7,005 nucleotides of DNA, taken from Clostridia bacterium (GTDB taxonomy: Bacteria > Bacillota_A > Clostridia > Oscillospirales > CAG-272). The position numbers and the translations under genes are program-made. Below the pieces are notes generated by a model that had not been told where the DNA came from, did no database searches, and saw only the letters and a list, made by a program, of their open reading frames with translations. How positions within the stretch are numbered: the stretch's first letter is position 1; each line of letters begins with the position of its first letter. The DNA is taken from the NCBI GenBank assembly GCA_017408625.1, contig JAFQUG010000095.1, forward strand, positions 1 through 7,005, written 5' to 3'. Below, piece after piece: positions 1 to 4,788 of the stretch.

Positions 1-688
1 CCTTGCCCGAAATGGCGGTGATGCCCTCGGTGTGGATATCGGCGGGGGCGATCAGCTTGCCAAAGCAAAGACCGCACAGAATGGCGACCTTGCGTGCAGC
101 GTCAAGACCTTCCACGTCGGCCGCGGGGTTTGCCTCTGCGTATCCCAGTCTTTGCGCTGCTCTGAGCGCGTCGTCAAAGCTGGTGCCGGATTCCTTCATG
201 CTTGTCAGGATATAGTTTGTCGTGCCGTTGAGAATGCCGTTGACCTCGCCGATGCGGTTGGATGCAAGGTCCACGTAGATCGAGCGCAGCACGGGAATAC
301 CGCCGCCCACGCTTGCTTCAAACAGGTACGACACGCCGTTTTGCTCGGCCAAAGCTAAAAGCTCTGCGCCAAAGTTTGCAACAACTTCCTTGTTGGAGGT
401 GACCACGCTCTTGCCCGCCTCTAAGCATGCCTTGGTAAACTCGTAAGCGGGGTGCGAACCGCCCATCATCTCCGCAACCAAAGAGACCTCGGGGTCGTTT
501 ACAATGATATTGAAATCATGCACGACGCTCCCAGCAAATGGGCTGTCCGGGAAATCGCGCAGATCGAGAATGTATTTGATCTCAACGTCACTGCCGCATG
601 CGGCACGGATCAGATCTTTGTTTTGTGTCAGTACCTCGGCACAGCCGCTGCCGACTACGCCAAAGCCGAGAATTGCTACAGAAATCAT
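1..688 (-). CDS. hom: Homoserine dehydrogenase, N-terminal part (runs off the left edge)
   Basis: Catalyses NAD(P)H-dependent reduction of aspartate semialdehyde to homoserine, the branch point to threonine and methionine, in the cytoplasm. The visible 229 codons have no stop. The N-terminus carries a Rossmann fingerprint, GFGVVGSG at residues 8-15. TSNKE (97-101), EASVGGGIP (124-132) and NGTTNYIL (154-161) follow. The signature DVEGLDAARK spans 191-200 and contains the Asp196/Lys200 pair expected in the active site. Family members usually have about 400 or more residues, often with a C-terminal ACT domain, so roughly half is missing here and the ACT domain cannot be judged. The ATG at 688 is favoured because a GGAGG site (698-702) lies nine bases upstream and the Rossmann strand starts at once. 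It has its own promoter, divergent from the DUF4364 gene. The identification is secure. Confidence 0.95.
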   Translation of the reverse strand, partial: MISVAILGFGVVGSGCAEVLTQNKDLIRAACGSDVEIKYILDLRDFPDSPFAGSVVHDFNIIVNDPEVSLVAEMMGGSHPAYEFTKACLEAGKSVVTSNKEVVANFGAELLALAEQNGVSYLFEASVGGGIPVLRSIYVDLASNRIGEVNGILNGTTNYILTSMKESGTSFDDALRAAQRLGYAEANPAADVEGLDAARKVAILCGLCFGKLIAPADIHTEGITAISGK

Positions 689-732
689 GGGAAAATACCT
701 CCGGGAATCATGCGAATAATATATCATTTTAT

Positions 733-761
733 ACTATACCACATTTTTTTGAAAATTGCAA
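733..761 (-). promoter_or_regulatory. Sigma-A-type promoter for hom
   Basis: Read on the minus strand, TTGCAA (756-761) and TATAGT (733-738) are separated by 17 bases. This gives a transcript start near 726 and a leader of about 40 bases before the hom ATG. The leader has room for the GGAGG ribosome binding site but not for a T-box or other large riboswitch. Prediction from sequence only. Confidence 0.65.
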
Positions 762-770
762 GAAATGGAG

Positions 771-799
771 TTGATAATTTACAAATTATGTGATATAAT
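771..799 (+). promoter_or_regulatory. Sigma-A-type promoter for the DUF4364 gene
   Basis: TTGATA (771-776, five of six consensus bases) and a perfect TATAAT (794-799) are separated by 17 bases, giving a start near 806 and a leader of about 30 bases. The AAGGAG site at 822-827 is eight bases from the ATG at 836. The promoter looks strong and intact although the gene it serves is interrupted by a stop codon. Confidence 0.75.
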
Positions 800-835
800 T
801 CTGATACGACATCCGCGACGGAAGGAGAAATAGGA

Positions 836-1387
836 ATGGCTTCACCGATCGGTGATATGAAAAACGTCAAGATTTTCGTGCTGTATCTGATGGAGAACAT
901 CGGATATCCCATGAGCTTTGTGACCATCAACGACGTGACACTGCAGAACGATTACGTCATGTACCTCGATTTTGCAGAAGCGTTTTACGATATGCTGGAT
1001 AACGAACTGATCGACTGAGTCGGACAGAACGAGGCAGGGGACGACTTGTACGCGGTGACCTTCAAGGGCAGATGCGTGGCCGAAGAGCTCAAGAGTGACC
1101 TTTTGCCCAGCATTCTGGATCAGAGTTTGCGTTGTGCTTTGCGCTATCTGGATTTTCAGAAGAGAGGCGTGCGCATCTCCACCAATATCACTGCACGTCC
1201 CGATAAGATGTACGACCTGGAGTGCAGAATGTACGAAAAGGAAGAGGTCATCATGTCGGTCATGCTGACTGTGGACAGCAGACTGCGCGCCGAGAGAATG
1301 GCGGACAACTTCCGTGAAAACCCCGAAAATATTTACAAAGGTGTGACCGCGCTGGTCGCAGGCAACGTAAATTACCTTTTTTCATAA
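836..1387 (+). pseudogene. DUF4364 family protein, frame interrupted by an in-frame TGA at codon 61
   Basis: From ATG 836 the frame runs 60 codons to TGA (1016-1018). It then continues in the same frame for 122 further sense codons to TAA at 1385-1387, for 183 codons in total, a normal size for DUF4364. The first half (VKIFVLYLMENIGYPMSF, then a second helical stretch) resembles the winged-helix start of the family. The second half opens with DDLYAVTFKG, which corresponds to the wing and T-x-x-G end of that domain. It continues into the C-terminal domain and ends with NFRENPENIYKGV, a typical DUF4364 tail. No frameshift is needed, only one sense codon in place of TGA. TGA is used as a true stop at 5991-5993 and 4789-4791, so it is not recoded genome-wide. 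A TTG at 1046 with AGGGG five bases upstream could allow restart. A nonsense mutation, a sequence error or split translation are all possible. The DNA-binding role is inferred from the fold; the target is unknown. Confidence 0.75.
1016..1018 (+). other. In-frame TGA interrupting the DUF4364 gene
   Basis: The codon lies between Asp60 and Val62 of the otherwise continuous frame. It could come from TGG, CGA, AGA, GGA or TCA by one substitution. The base after it is G, not the C typical of leaky TGA sites. The 40 bases downstream show only a four-base GTCG/CGAC complement (1019-1022 with 1042-1045), too weak to suggest a selenocysteine element. Confidence 0.9.
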
Positions 1388-1473
1388 GGGTTTTGGCAGA
1401 TTTTCGCGCTTTAGTTAACGTGAATAAATTGTAAATTGTTACAAAGTTTTGACTGAAAAATAACAAAAGTCAC

Positions 1474-1520
1474 AAAAAAGCTCCCGTGAGCATTGCACAA
1501 TGCTCAAACGGGGGCTTTTT
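1474..1520 (+). terminator. Intrinsic terminator after the DUF4364 gene
   Basis: A long hairpin: 1480-1487 pairs with 1508-1515 (one G-U), then two unpaired A residues, then GAGCATTG with CAATGCTC (1488-1495 with 1498-1505). It is flanked by six A on the left and five T on the right, so it can act in both directions. It lies about 90 bases after the DUF4364 stop and about 70 before the next promoter, insulating the sigma factor gene. Confidence 0.88.
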
Positions 1521-1590
1521 GTGTTGTGCAAAATTGACAAAATTGATTGGGATTTTTTTCGTTGATGTGATAATTCGACAAAAATATCTC

Positions 1591-1618
1591 TTGACAAAGG
1601 GTGTTTTCGTGGTATAAT
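1591..1618 (+). promoter_or_regulatory. Near-consensus sigma-A promoter for the sigma factor gene
   Basis: Perfect TTGACA (1591-1596) and perfect TATAAT (1613-1618) with a 16-base spacer. The start would be near 1625, leaving about 29 bases of leader before ATG 1654. This is the best-scoring promoter by eye in the window and suggests substantial transcription under vegetative conditions. Confidence 0.85.
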
Positions 1619-1653
1619 GGTATAAATGGCACTCTATCAATGGCGGTGAAAAC

Positions 1654-2274
1654 ATGAGCAACTCCAACACGAAATTACAGCAAAATGCAGATCTTGCAGA
1701 TCTGCTGTGCGCTGCGCGTGCAGGAGATCAGACGGCCTATGTGATTCTGCTTGAAAGATATGCACCCATGCTGCATTCCATGGCTGCCAAGTATGCTTCG
1801 CCCGAGATGAGCGAGGCGGATCTTGAAGATCTGCGTCAGGAGGCGAGCGTGGTGTTCTGCAGTGCTGTGCAGACCTATGATCCCTCGCGCGAGGGTGTTG
1901 AGTTTGGTCTGTACGCAAAAATCTGCGTTGGGCACGGTCTTGCATCTGCTATGCGCGTATTCCGCAGGCAACGTCATCGGGGTGTGCTTTCCTTGGAAGG
2001 GGAGGGCTTGATTGAGCAAAATCCCGAGCTGCTTGGCTGCGAGGATTCTGTCACGGATGCCTTGATCGATAAGGAACGCATGGAGGCGTTGCAGCTGATC
2101 ATTGCGCGCAATCTTTCGTCTTACGAAAGTCGCGTGTGGTGGCTGTACGTTTCGGGAGCTACCACGGCGCATATTGCGCAAATGCTGGGAAAGGATGAGA
2201 AATCCATTTCCAACGCCATCTACCGCATCAGAAAAAAGCTGCGGTTGGTGCTCGGACAAGGGGACAACCCGTAA
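1654..2274 (+). CDS. RNA polymerase sigma factor, SigH-like (sigma-70 family)
   Basis: 206 residues, close to the length of SigH/Spo0H. Region 2 spans about residues 33-105. DLEDLRQEASVVFCSAVQTY (57-76) matches the core-binding and -10-recognition helices, and the following EFGLYAKICVGHGLASAMR stretch matches the rest of region 2. Region 4 spans about 153-200 with a helix-turn-helix at 166-195. Its end, KSISNAIYRIRKKLR, closely parallels the KSIDNALQRVKRKLE end of Bacillus SigH, which is why I prefer SigH-like over an ECF sigma factor. There is no region 1.1 and only a short linker in place of region 3. It directs core RNA polymerase to an alternative promoter set; in Bacillus SigH this is the stationary-phase and early sporulation set, but the regulon here is unknown. 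A GGCGGTGA site precedes the ATG. The zinc-ribbon gene follows with no terminator between. A different SigH paralogue elsewhere in the genome may be the true Spo0H, so no symbol is given. Confidence 0.88.
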   Translation: MSNSNTKLQQNADLADLLCAARAGDQTAYVILLERYAPMLHSMAAKYASPEMSEADLEDLRQEASVVFCSAVQTYDPSREGVEFGLYAKICVGHGLASAMRVFRRQRHRGVLSLEGEGLIEQNPELLGCEDSVTDALIDKERMEALQLIIARNLSSYESRVWWLYVSGATTAHIAQMLGKDEKSISNAIYRIRKKLRLVLGQGDNP

Positions 2275-2319
2275 GGGTCTACCATAAATAATTAATCACA
2301 ACAAGTGAGGGAAAAACAA

Positions 2320-2631
2320 ATGTACGAAGATGAAGTAAAAGTCGTTGGCGAAGAAGAGTTTGTTGACGAAACACTGGTTTGCAAGGAATGCGGCAACGAA
2401 TTCGTATTCACCGCTGGTGAGCAGCAGTTCTACAAGGAAAAAGGCTTTTTGAACAAGCCCAAGAGCTGCAAGGCATGCCGCGACGCTAAGAAGAACGCAG
2501 GCAAGCCCGAGCGTCAGTATTTCATCGCTGTTTGCGCAGAGTGCGGCGGTGAGGCTAAGCTCAACTTCCAGCCTTCTAACGACAGACCTGTTTACTGCAG
2601 CGCATGCTTCGAGGCAAGAAGAGCTAAGTAA
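2320..2631 (+). CDS. Small double zinc-ribbon protein (zf-trcl / CxxC-CxxC type)
   Basis: 103 residues containing four CxxC pairs: C21/C24, C50/C53, C72/C75 and C93/C96. The first ribbon, CKECGNEFVFTAGEQQFY followed by KSCKACR, fits the probable zinc-ribbon domain zf-trcl. The second, CAECGGEAKLNFQPSNDRP followed by YCSAC, fits the CxxC-CxxC class that often accompanies it in Firmicutes. Each ribbon should bind one zinc. The C-terminal EARRAK is basic. There is no signal peptide or membrane segment, so it is cytoplasmic. The molecular role is not established; nucleic-acid or ribosome contact is only an inference from the fold. ATG 2320 is preferred over the in-frame GTG at 2305 because that GTG lies inside the GTGAGGG ribosome binding site, nine bases before the ATG. 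It lies 45 bases after the sigma factor gene and is probably in the same transcript. Confidence 0.85.
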   Translation: MYEDEVKVVGEEEFVDETLVCKECGNEFVFTAGEQQFYKEKGFLNKPKSCKACRDAKKNAGKPERQYFIAVCAECGGEAKLNFQPSNDRPVYCSACFEARRAK

Positions 2632-2716
2632 TTTTACTCTTTGCGCGTATCATTTATTAAACAGGGAACATAATGTCTTCGTTTATATCTGATATCAATA
2701 GCTGACCGGTCAAGTA

Positions 2717-2764
2717 AAGCGGACGGGGGATCCATTATCAAGGATCCCCCGTCCGCTTATTTTT
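2717..2764 (+). terminator. Intrinsic terminator after the zinc-ribbon gene
   Basis: A perfect 17-bp stem (2717-2733 with 2742-2758), very GC-rich, closes an eight-base loop and is followed by ATTTTT. It lies 85 bases after the stop. The stretch between stop and stem (2632-2716) holds no gene; it contains the short palindromes TGATATCA (2690-2697) and TGACCGGTCA (2703-2712), whose role is unknown. Confidence 0.93.
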
Positions 2765-2790
2765 GCCTTTGAAAAATCACCGATTACTGC
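2760..2790 (+). repeat. 31-base direct repeat, copy 1
   Basis: Identical to 2901-2931. Starts TTTTTGCC, has GAAAAATCACCGATTAC at its core, ends TGC. It overlaps the T tract of the zinc-ribbon terminator. Confidence 0.95.
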
Positions 2791-2900
2791 GTTGCTCCTC
2801 GCACGCGGCTCGACGATCGTAAGATCGCCTTCGCCCGGTGTTCTGCGGTGCGCCTGGTAATAGGCGATTTTTCTGCGGCAATTTGAAGTTGGAGTTCGTT

Positions 2901-2931
2901 TTTTTGCCTTTGAAAAATCACCGATTACTGC
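2901..2931 (+). repeat. 31-base direct repeat, copy 2
   Basis: Identical to 2760-2790. It is preceded by a T run and lies 19 bases before the branched hairpin that follows murA. The unrelated sequence on its right (after 2931) differs from that after copy 1, marking the repeat boundary. Confidence 0.95.
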
Positions 2932-2949
2932 TGTCCAATACCAAAACAT

Positions 2950-3013
2950 AAAGCCCCCATCTCCACGGACAAGATACGCTTCACTCGTATCAAACCCGCG
3001 GGTAGAGGGCTTT
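2950..3013 (-). terminator. Branched hairpin, probable terminator of murA
   Basis: Nested complementary segments form one long imperfect stem. AAAGCCC pairs with GGGCTTT (2950-2956 with 3007-3013) and TCTCC with GG-AGA (2960-2964 with 3001-3006). CGG pairs with CCG (2966-2968 with 2996-2998), and GATACG with CGTATC (2973-2978 with 2986-2991) closes a seven-base loop. It begins 16 bases after the murA stop codon. The T run is better on the plus strand (TTTT at 3011-3014) than on the minus strand, so termination on the murA side may be incomplete, or the structure may serve both directions. Confidence 0.65.
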
Positions 3014-3029
3014 TCGTATTTGATTGGAT

Positions 3030-4289
3030 TTATTCGTCCACCCGTTTGATGTTCGCGCCCAGCGCAGCGAGCTTGCCGACGATGTTGTCGTAGCCGCGCT
3101 CAATCAGCGAGATCTTGGAGATCTGAGAGGTGCCGTGTGCGCGAAGTGCCAGAATGATCATGGCTGCGCCCGCGCGAAGGTCGGTAGATACCACGGGTGC
3201 ACCGGACAGCTTCTGGCTGCCTGTAAAGGATGCGGTTCTGTCGGACAGGGAAATATTAGTTCCCATTTTTTGGAATTCGTTGATGTATCTGAAGCGGTTA
3301 TCCCAAACCAGCTCGCTCATACGGCTGACGCCGTCTGCAACGCACATCAGTGCGCTGATTTGAGGATGCATGTCGGTGGGAAAGCCGGGGTAGGGCTGCG
3401 TGACGACGTCGGTTGCGATCAGCTTGCCCGTGCTATGTACCGTGATGGTATCGATCCCGATATCCAGCTTGACGCCCATTCTCGAGAGAACCGAGCAGAC
3501 AGATTCCATATGCTTGGGAATGACGTTATGCACGCAAACGTCGCCGCCAGCGATTGCTGCAGCTGCCATGTAGGTGCCTGCCTCGATCATGTCCGGAATG
3601 ACGGTGTGGTTGCAGCCGTGCAGAGACTTGACGCCGCGTACCTTGATGCTGGGCGTGCCTGCGCCGCTGATGTCCGCGCCGCATGCGTTGAGGAAGTTGG
3701 CCATATCAACGATGTGAGGCTCCTGTGCTGCGCCCTCAATGGTGGTTACGCCATCGGCAAATACGGATGCCAGAATGCAGTTAACGGTTGCGCCGACGGA
3801 GGGGAGACGGAAGTAGATCGCGTTGCCGTGCAGACCCATGGGGGAGACGGCGTTGATGTATCCGCTTTCCACCGAGATCTGTGCGCCCAGTGCTTCAAAG
3901 CCCATCAGGTGCAGATCAAGAGGGCGGACGCCGAAATCGCAGCCGCCGGGGTAGCCTACGTGCGCTGTGCCGAAGCGGCCGATCTCCGCACCGATGATGT
4001 ATGCCGATCCCCTGATCTTGCAAACCAGATCGTAGGGGGAGCAGCCGGGCTTGACGTTTGCGGTGTTGATACGGATACGGCACTTGTCAAGATATTCTAC
4101 TTCTGCACCCATTCCTGAAATGATGTCCAGAAGCATAGCGATGTCACTGACGGCAGGCACGTTGTCGATAATACAGGTATCCCCGCAAAGCAGTGTTGCC
4201 GCAATGATGGGAAGAGCAGCATTTTTCATGCCGTCAATATACACGTCGCCGTTGAGAGGAAGCCCGCCGTTGATGATGATCTTTTCCAT
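3030..4289 (-). CDS. murA: UDP-N-acetylglucosamine 1-carboxyvinyltransferase
   Basis: Transfers enolpyruvate from phosphoenolpyruvate to UDP-N-acetylglucosamine, the first committed step of peptidoglycan synthesis, in the cytoplasm. It has 419 residues, the same length as E. coli MurA. The substrate-binding pair Lys22-Asn23 is in DGMKNAALPI. Arg93 lies in KIRGS, and the loop cysteine, target of fosfomycin, is Cys117 in PGGCDFGVRPLDLH. The general base is Asp306 in PGFPTDMHPQ. Arg372 (STDLRAG) and Arg398 (LIERGYDNIVGKLAALGANI) complete the site. All are conserved, so the enzyme should be active and, by the cysteine, fosfomycin-sensitive at target level. The ATG at 4289 fits the family start and has TGGAG six bases upstream; a longer frame back to 4394 is rejected because it crosses the leader and reaches the -10 box. 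It has its own promoter. Clostridia often carry two MurA genes; I cannot say which paralogue this is. Confidence 0.96.
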   Translation of the reverse strand: MEKIIINGGLPLNGDVYIDGMKNAALPIIAATLLCGDTCIIDNVPAVSDIAMLLDIISGMGAEVEYLDKCRIRINTANVKPGCSPYDLVCKIRGSAYIIGAEIGRFGTAHVGYPGGCDFGVRPLDLHLMGFEALGAQISVESGYINAVSPMGLHGNAIYFRLPSVGATVNCILASVFADGVTTIEGAAQEPHIVDMANFLNACGADISGAGTPSIKVRGVKSLHGCNHTVIPDMIEAGTYMAAAAIAGGDVCVHNVIPKHMESVCSVLSRMGVKLDIGIDTITVHSTGKLIATDVVTQPYPGFPTDMHPQISALMCVADGVSRMSELVWDNRFRYINEFQKMGTNISLSDRTASFTGSQKLSGAPVVSTDLRAGAAMIILALRAHGTSQISKISLIERGYDNIVGKLAALGANIKRVDE

Positions 4290-4396
4290 AGTAATCTCCA
4301 AAAATGCCCGGAATTTTGTGGTGCCTTGTGCCGTCATACCGCGGTCGAAAAAATGGGGTTTCGGTCGCAATCTGTCACTCGTGTGAGCGTGCATTT
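4290..4396 (-). other. Leader region of murA, no gene seen
   Basis: If the promoter at 4397-4425 is right, the murA transcript has an untranslated leader of about 100 bases. It holds the ribosome binding site (4296-4300) and a repeated CGACCG, but I see no stable hairpin, T tract or recognisable riboswitch. Composition here is close to that of the genes, unlike the AT-rich DNA just beyond it. Confidence 0.45.
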
Positions 4397-4425
4397 ATTA
4401 TAGCATATTATATATTATAAGTAAA
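4397..4425 (-). promoter_or_regulatory. Sigma-A-type promoter for murA
   Basis: On the minus strand TTTACT (4420-4425, four of six) and a perfect TATAAT (4397-4402) are 17 bases apart. The surroundings are extremely AT-rich, so other TATAAT-like hexamers occur by chance. This one is preferred for its exact spacing and because it lies at the edge of the AT-rich block nearest murA. Confidence 0.6.
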
Positions 4426-4477
4426 TATATTTTTCGAAATGTTCACAATATATTTACAAACAAATTCCATACAAAAA

Positions 4478-4505
4478 TCATAATATGTCATAATATGTCG
4501 TAGTA
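4478..4505 (+). repeat. Tandem 10-base repeat leading into motif copy 1
   Basis: TCATAATATG occurs twice back to back (4478-4487 and 4488-4497), one helical turn apart. The second copy runs into the motif TGTCGTAGTA (4496-4505). The same arrangement recurs at 4618-4637 with a two-base AT insertion and one other change, so the repeat unit is longer than ten bases. Confidence 0.8.
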
Positions 4506-4534
4506 AAGCAGTCGAACAATAGTTCTATTCTCTC

Positions 4535-4561
4535 TTTGACATTATCGAGATAAGTGACAAA
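4535..4561. repeat. Imperfect inverted repeat between motif copies
   Basis: TTTGACATTATC and GATAAGTGACAAA face each other around a two-base GA centre. The inner five pairs are perfect (TTATC/GATAA) and the outer part has one bulge and one mismatch. Its outer TGACA/TGTCA part is related to the first half of the nearby motif. It could be a further weak site or a small cruciform. Confidence 0.5.
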
Positions 4562-4627
4562 TATAATGAAAAAGATAAGAATATGTCGCAATATAGAACA
4601 AATAGTAAATATATCGTTCATAATATA

Positions 4628-4642
4628 TGTCGTACTACGACA
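4628..4642. promoter_or_regulatory. Perfect palindrome TGTCGTA-C-TACGACA
   Basis: Two seven-base arms around a single central C, made by overlap of a plus-strand and a minus-strand motif copy. It is the most symmetric element in the cluster and the best candidate for a dimer-bound operator. It lies about 240 bases upstream of the predicted murA transcript start, far for simple repression, so looping or an unseen promoter would be needed. Confidence 0.65.
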
Positions 4643-4684
4643 AATCACAATGTACTGCGACATAGTACGACCGAAAATAAGCGC

Positions 4685-4708
4685 AAAAAAAGCCCCCGAA
4701 ACAGGGGC
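4685..4708 (-). terminator. Second, distal intrinsic terminator of the DUF3810 operon
   Basis: On the minus strand GCCCC and GGGGC (4704-4708 with 4692-4696) form a five-bp stem with a seven-base loop, followed by seven T. It lies about 35 bases beyond the first terminator and would catch read-through before the murA upstream region. Confidence 0.75.
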
Positions 4709-4741
4709 AATTTGGCCTTTGGTCAACTGCGGTCACAAAAG

Positions 4742-4784
4742 CAAAAAACACCCTCAAGACCACTATATGCGGCCTTGAGGGCGT
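4742..4784 (-). terminator. First intrinsic terminator of the DUF3810 operon
   Basis: On the minus strand a 14-bp stem with two G-U pairs (4771-4784 with 4748-4761) closes a nine-base loop and is followed by six T. It starts four bases after the DUF3810 stop codon, which confirms that the TGA there is a real stop. Confidence 0.9.
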
Positions 4785-4788
4785 GTGT

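Larger units (their letters stand above)
2760..2931. repeat. Composite intergenic repeat element with direct and inverted arms
   Basis: A 31-base sequence occurs twice in direct orientation without mismatch, at 2760-2790 and 2901-2931, 141 bases apart. An imperfect inverted copy of its core (15 of 17 bases) lies at 2857-2873, facing 2771-2787. Between these arms are two small perfect hairpins: CGATC-GTAA-GATCG at 2814-2827 (a GNRA-type loop) and CGCCT-GGTAAT-AGGCG at 2851-2866. The left arm begins inside the T tract of the preceding terminator. An open frame of about 80 codons on the minus strand spans the block, but it only reads the repeat twice and also covers the terminator, so I do not call it a gene. 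The layout resembles a small non-coding interspersed element, possibly one complete copy plus a partial one. There is no target-site duplication I can point to and no transposase. Confidence 0.75.
4496..4672. repeat. Six dispersed copies of a TGTCGYANTA motif, operator-like
   Basis: On the plus strand: TGTCGTAGTA (4496-4505), TGTCGCAATA (4584-4593) and TGTCGTACTA (4628-4637). On the minus strand: TGTCGTAGTA (4633-4642), TGTCGCAGTA (4653-4662) and GGTCGTACTA (4663-4672). Only the last deviates from the consensus, at its first base. The three minus-strand copies start 20 and 10 bases apart, placing them on the same face of the helix. Such clustering of mixed-orientation, phased copies upstream of a gene is typical of binding sites for a DNA-binding protein. 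I do not recognise the motif as the operator of any regulator I can name. Confidence 0.7.
4430..4684. promoter_or_regulatory. AT-rich intergenic block upstream of murA, putative regulatory region
   Basis: About 250 bases markedly richer in A and T than the flanking genes. It has no convincing gene: the open frames on both strands are short, lack ribosome binding sites and are shaped by the repeats. It contains six copies of a ten-base motif, an 11-base dyad, a tandem ten-base repeat and a perfect palindrome, described separately. Since both flanking genes are on the minus strand, it is upstream of murA and downstream of the DUF3810 operon terminators, which makes control of murA the simplest explanation. 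Confidence 0.55.

Noticed and set aside
1016..1045. Selenocysteine insertion at the DUF4364 TGA
   Set aside because: Only a four-base complement is present downstream, no family member is known to me as a selenoprotein, and the position is in a DNA-binding wing, not a redox site.
1675..2259. Minus-strand open frame of 194 codons opposite the sigma factor gene
   Set aside because: The plus strand carries clear sigma regions 2 and 4 with promoter and start site; the reverse frame matches nothing and is its shadow.
2710..2949. Minus-strand open frame of 79 codons across the intergenic repeat
   Set aside because: It reads the 31-base repeat twice, passes through the terminator stem and has no ribosome binding site; it is explained by repeat structure, not coding.
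3024..4118. Long plus-strand open frame of 364 codons opposite murA
   Set aside because: It is the antisense shadow of murA; all conserved family motifs lie on the minus strand.
4290..4394. Longer start for murA, 35 codons upstream
   Set aside because: It would begin next to the -10 box, lacks a ribosome binding site and adds residues absent from MurA; ATG 4289 gives exactly 419 residues.
4478..4672. CRISPR array or plasmid-type iterons in the repeat cluster
   Set aside because: The repeats are about ten bases, in both orientations and unevenly spaced, with no uniform spacers and no cas or replication gene nearby.
4478..4726. Minus-strand open frame of 82 codons upstream of murA, with hydrophobic stretches
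   Set aside because: Its start lies upstream of the distal terminator hairpin and its codons are dictated by AT-rich repeats. I see no Shine-Dalgarno sequence and no family resemblance. A small membrane protein cannot be fully excluded.
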